Source: Betaproteobacteria bacterium UBA2293 (lineage in GTDB: Bacteria > Pseudomonadota > Gammaproteobacteria > Burkholderiales > Rhodocyclaceae). Taken from it: 17,655 nucleotides of DNA. The notes below the pieces were generated by a model. That model was not told the DNA's origin. It saw only the letters and a list, made by a program, of their open reading frames with translations, and did not search any database. The DNA lies in contig DDWF01000169.1 of NCBI GenBank assembly GCA_002345845.1, forward strand, positions 4,196-21,850, read 5' to 3'. Position 1 is the first letter of the stretch. Each line of letters starts with the position of its first letter. The translations under genes were made by a program, and so were the position numbers. Positions 15,753 through 17,655 of the stretch are shown here, piece after piece.

Positions 15753-17180
15753 ATGCACGCCTTCCTCTGGGACCAGCGTTTCGAAACCGGCATCGACATC
15801 GTCGACCGCCAGCACCAGCATCTTGTCGATGTCGTGAACCAGCTCGGCCAGTTGCTGGAGAGCGGTGTCGACCTGGCTGGCGACAGCCTGCAGCAAATGT
15901 TCCACGATCTCGCCCAGTACGCCCACCGGCACTTCGCCGACGAGGAAAAACTGATGAGCGAGACGGCCATCGACGAACGCCACCAGCAGGTGCATGCCCG
16001 CCATCACCGCCAGTTCGTCGAGCAGGTGGTCGGCCTGTGGAATTCCCGCGGCACCCTGGCCCGCCCGGCGGAAACCCTGCACGGCTTCCTCGCATCCTGG
16101 CTGACCGTGCATATCCTCGGCGAGGATCAGACGATGGCCCGGCAGATTGCCGCAGTCACCGGCGGCAAGCCGGCCGCCGACGCCTTCGCCGACACCGAAC
16201 GCGCCGCCGACACGGCGACCAGCATCCTGCTCGGCGCCATGCAGCGCCTCTATGGCGTCGTCTCCGAGCAGAACCAGAATCTGGCCGCCATCAACCAATC
16301 ACTGGAAACGCGCATCGCCGAGCGCACCGCCGAATTGCAACAGAGCAACGCCCAGCTGGAAACCGAACAGCGCGAACTGACCCAGTTGCTGGCCAAGGTC
16401 GAGGAAACCCAGAATCAGCTGATGCAATCGGAGAAGATGGCCGCCATCGGTCAGCTCGCCGCCGGCGTCGCCCACGAAATCAACAACCCGGTCGGTTTCG
16501 TCAATTCCAATATCGGTACGCTGAAAACCTACACCAACCAACTGCTGGCGGTCATCGCCGCTTACGAGAACGGCGATCCGGCGGCCATAGCTGCCGCCCG
16601 GCAGAAAGCCGACCTGGAGTTCCTGCGCGAGGATCTGCCGACGCTGATCCTCGAATCGCAGGATGGGCTGAGCCGGGTCACCCGCATCGTCCAGGATCTC
16701 AAGGACTTCTCCCATGTCGATGAGGCCGAGCAGCAGCAGGCCGATCTCAATGCCGGCATCGAGAGCACCCTCAATGTCGTCGCCAACGAAATCAAGTACA
16801 AGGCGGAAGTGCACCGCCAACTGGGCGATATCCCCGCCGTCCGCTGCGTGCCGGCGCAGATCAACCAGGTATTCATGAACTTGCTGGTCAACGCTGCCCA
16901 GGCGATCGAGACGCGCGGTTCGATCACCATCCGCTCCGGCACCGAGAACGGTTTCGTCTGGTTCGATGTGGAAGACACCGGCAAGGGCATGAGCGAGGAG
17001 GTCCAGCGCCGTATCTTCGAGCCCTTCTACACCACCAAGCCGGTCGGCAAGGGGACCGGCCTCGGCCTCTCCCTGTCCTACGACATCATCGTCAAGAAGC
17101 ACGGTGGGCGTTTCGACGTCCGCAGCACGCCGGGCGTCGGCACCTGTTTCCGGCTGTGGCTGCCCATCGGCAGCGAGTAG
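15753..17180 (+). CDS. Bacteriohemerythrin-sensor histidine kinase
   Basis: Counting from the ATG at 15753, the 475-residue protein begins with a bacteriohemerythrin domain (about 1-130). All seven di-iron ligands are present at family spacing: H21, H60, E64, H81, H85, H120 and D125. It should bind O2 or respond to redox state. A helical linker and coiled coil (about 150-225) lead to a kinase core with H241 in GVAHEINNP, N-box [14 protein letters not shown] (N380), DTGKGM and [10 protein letters not shown]. There is no membrane segment. A TTG at 15744 overlapping the previous stop is also in frame, but ATG 15753 is preferred because GGAG at 15739-15742 is then ten nt upstream instead of one. 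The kinase core is closely similar to that of the membrane kinase at 7991. It has no receiver of its own, so it must signal to operon or remote REC proteins. Confidence 0.93.
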   Translation: MHAFLWDQRFETGIDIVDRQHQHLVDVVNQLGQLLESGVDLAGDSLQQMFHDLAQYAHRHFADEEKLMSETAIDERHQQVHARHHRQFVEQVVGLWNSRGTLARPAETLHGFLASWLTVHILGEDQTMARQIAAVTGGKPAADAFADTERAADTATSILLGAMQRLYGVVSEQNQNLAAINQSLETRIAERTAELQQSNAQLETEQRELTQLLAKVEETQNQLMQSEKMAAIGQLAAGVAHEINNPVGFVNSNIGTLKTYTNQLLAVIAAYENGDPAAIAAARQKADLEFLREDLPTLILESQDGLSRVTRIVQDLKDFSHVDEAEQQQADLNAGIESTLNVVANEIKYKAEVHRQLGDIPAVRCVPAQINQVFMNLLVNAAQAIETRGSITIRSGTENGFVWFDVEDTGKGMSEEVQRRIFEPFYTTKPVGKGTGLGLSLSYDIIVKKHGGRFDVRSTPGVGTCFRLWLPIGSE

Positions 17181-17196
17181 CGGGCGGCAGTATAAT
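17167..17196 (+). promoter_or_regulatory. Candidate sigma-70 promoter for prfB
   Basis: A perfect -10 hexamer TATAAT lies at 17191-17196, and a partial -35 match TCGGCA at 17167-17172 leaves an 18-nt spacer. Transcription would begin near 17203, giving a leader of about 27 nt before the prfB start. The -35 lies inside the end of the upstream kinase gene. A perfect TATAAT in such GC-rich sequence is unlikely by chance, but the -35 is weak. Confidence 0.6.
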
Positions 17197-17229
17197 GCTC
17201 GGCTTTCGCCACGAACTGCAGGAATCCCC

Positions 17230-17655
17230 ATGGAAGCCGAACACCTGAACAGCATCTCCTACAAGCTCGACGATCTGGCGCAGCGCGCCGCCGAGCTGCG
17301 GAGGTATCTTTGACTACGATCACAAACGCGAACGCCTGACCCTTCTCAGCCAGGAGATGGAAGATCCCAAGATCTGGGACGATCCGAAACGCGCCCAGGA
17401 ACTGGGCAAAGAAAAGAAATCGCTGGAAGACATCGTGCTCGTCCTCGAAGCCGTCGATAACGGCGTCAAGGATGGCCGCGAACTGTTCGCCATGGGCAAG
17501 GAAGACAACGACGACGACACCCTGCTCGCCGTCGAGGCCGACAATGGCGAACTCGAAAGCAAGCTGGCCGCCCTCGAATTCCGCCGCATGTTCAACAACC
17601 CGTCCGACCCGATGCCCTGCTTCCTGGAAATCCAGGCCGGCGCCGGCGGCACCGA
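17230..17655 (+). CDS. prfB: Peptide chain release factor 2, N-terminal part, with programmed +1 frameshift
   Basis: Release factor 2 ends translation at UGA and UAA. The zero frame reads MEAEHLNSISYKLDDLAQ through 27 codons to a TGA at 17311-17313. Shifting +1 continues as DYDHKRERLTLLSQEMEDPK, then WDDPKRAQELGKEKKSLE and LEFRRMF, matching the RF2 N-terminal domain, up to AGAGGT, where the window ends. The downstream codon-recognition (SPF) and GGQ regions lie outside the window. The start ATG at 17230 has AGGA six nt upstream. Because RF2 itself reads the internal UGA, its level is autoregulated. The gene has its own promoter candidate and is unrelated to the signalling operon. lysS often follows prfB in proteobacteria, but that cannot be seen here. 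Confidence 0.96.
17300..17314 (+). promoter_or_regulatory. RF2 programmed +1 frameshift site
   Basis: A Shine-Dalgarno-like GGAGG (17300-17304) stands three nt before the slippery CTT codon (17308-17310), which is followed by TGA C (17311-17314). This is the same arrangement as in E. coli prfB: the internal SD pairs with 16S rRNA, and slow decoding of UGA-C when RF2 is scarce shifts the ribosome from CUU to UUU, into the +1 frame. Confidence 0.95.

Noticed and set aside
13369..16095. Very long open frame (about 908 codons) on the minus strand, antisense to the ATPase and hemerythrin kinase genes
   Set aside because: Its translation is low-complexity, rich in Arg, Gly, Asp and His, without domains. 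It arises from GC-rich codon bias opposite well-supported genes. The same holds for the long antisense frames at 8228-9490, 9691-11034, 11085-12263 and 12230-13441.
5040..17180. Possibility that the operon is a chemosensory (Che/Frz/Pil-Chp) array
   Set aside because: There is no CheA with an HPt domain, no CheW, no methyl-accepting receptor and no CheR/CheB. All three kinases are orthodox PAS or soluble types with H-box HE(L/V/I)NNP.

Overview
The window is GC-rich, gene-dense DNA from a proteobacterium. A betaproteobacterium of the Rhodocyclales type (Dechloromonas/Azonexus/Accumulibacter-like) is my best guess. It rests on codon style, the E. coli-like prfB and nudC genes, and the density of PAS/GGDEF/EAL and bacteriohemerythrin signalling proteins; no rRNA or other taxonomic marker is present. 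No RNA genes, insertion sequences, CRISPR arrays or clear integration scars were seen.

Left part (1-4854, minus strand). Four genes read leftwards. In transcription order they are an MFS transporter (3622-4854), an unrecognised four-helix membrane protein (2468-3550), nudC NAD(H) pyrophosphatase (1696-2457) and a membrane-anchored multi-PAS sensor that runs off the window (1-1544). The membrane protein and nudC lie 10 nt apart and are probably cotranscribed.

Centre (5040-17180, plus strand). Eight signalling genes form one very tight block that starts from a 185-nt divergent intergenic region. The junctions are 4-nt ATGA overlaps, a 1-nt TAATG overlap, or gaps of 3-5 nt. In order they encode: (1) REC-PAS-PAS-degenerate GGDEF-EAL-REC; (2) a membrane PAS-PAS histidine kinase; (3) REC-HD-GYP; (4) a stand-alone REC protein; (5) a small MglA-type Ras-like GTPase; (6) a soluble histidine kinase with an unassigned N-terminal sensor; (7) a REC domain fused to an MshEN-like segment and a complete PilB/GspE-type ATPase; (8) a hemerythrin-histidine kinase.

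The block therefore combines three kinases with different inputs (membrane/PAS, an unknown soluble sensor, and O2/redox through di-iron hemerythrin), five receiver domains, two likely c-di-GMP phosphodiesterases with no intact cyclase, a polarity-type GTPase and a pilus/secretion-type motor ATPase. No pilin, platform protein, prepilin peptidase, MglB-type GAP or HPt protein lies beside it. I read it as a candidate phosphorelay plus c-di-GMP plus GTPase module controlling a type IV pilus-like or secretion motor encoded elsewhere. That functional reading is inference; the domain content is seen in the sequence.

Right edge (17181-17655). A short intergenic region with a TATAAT promoter candidate leads into prfB (release factor 2), which carries the classic programmed +1 frameshift site and is cut by the window end.
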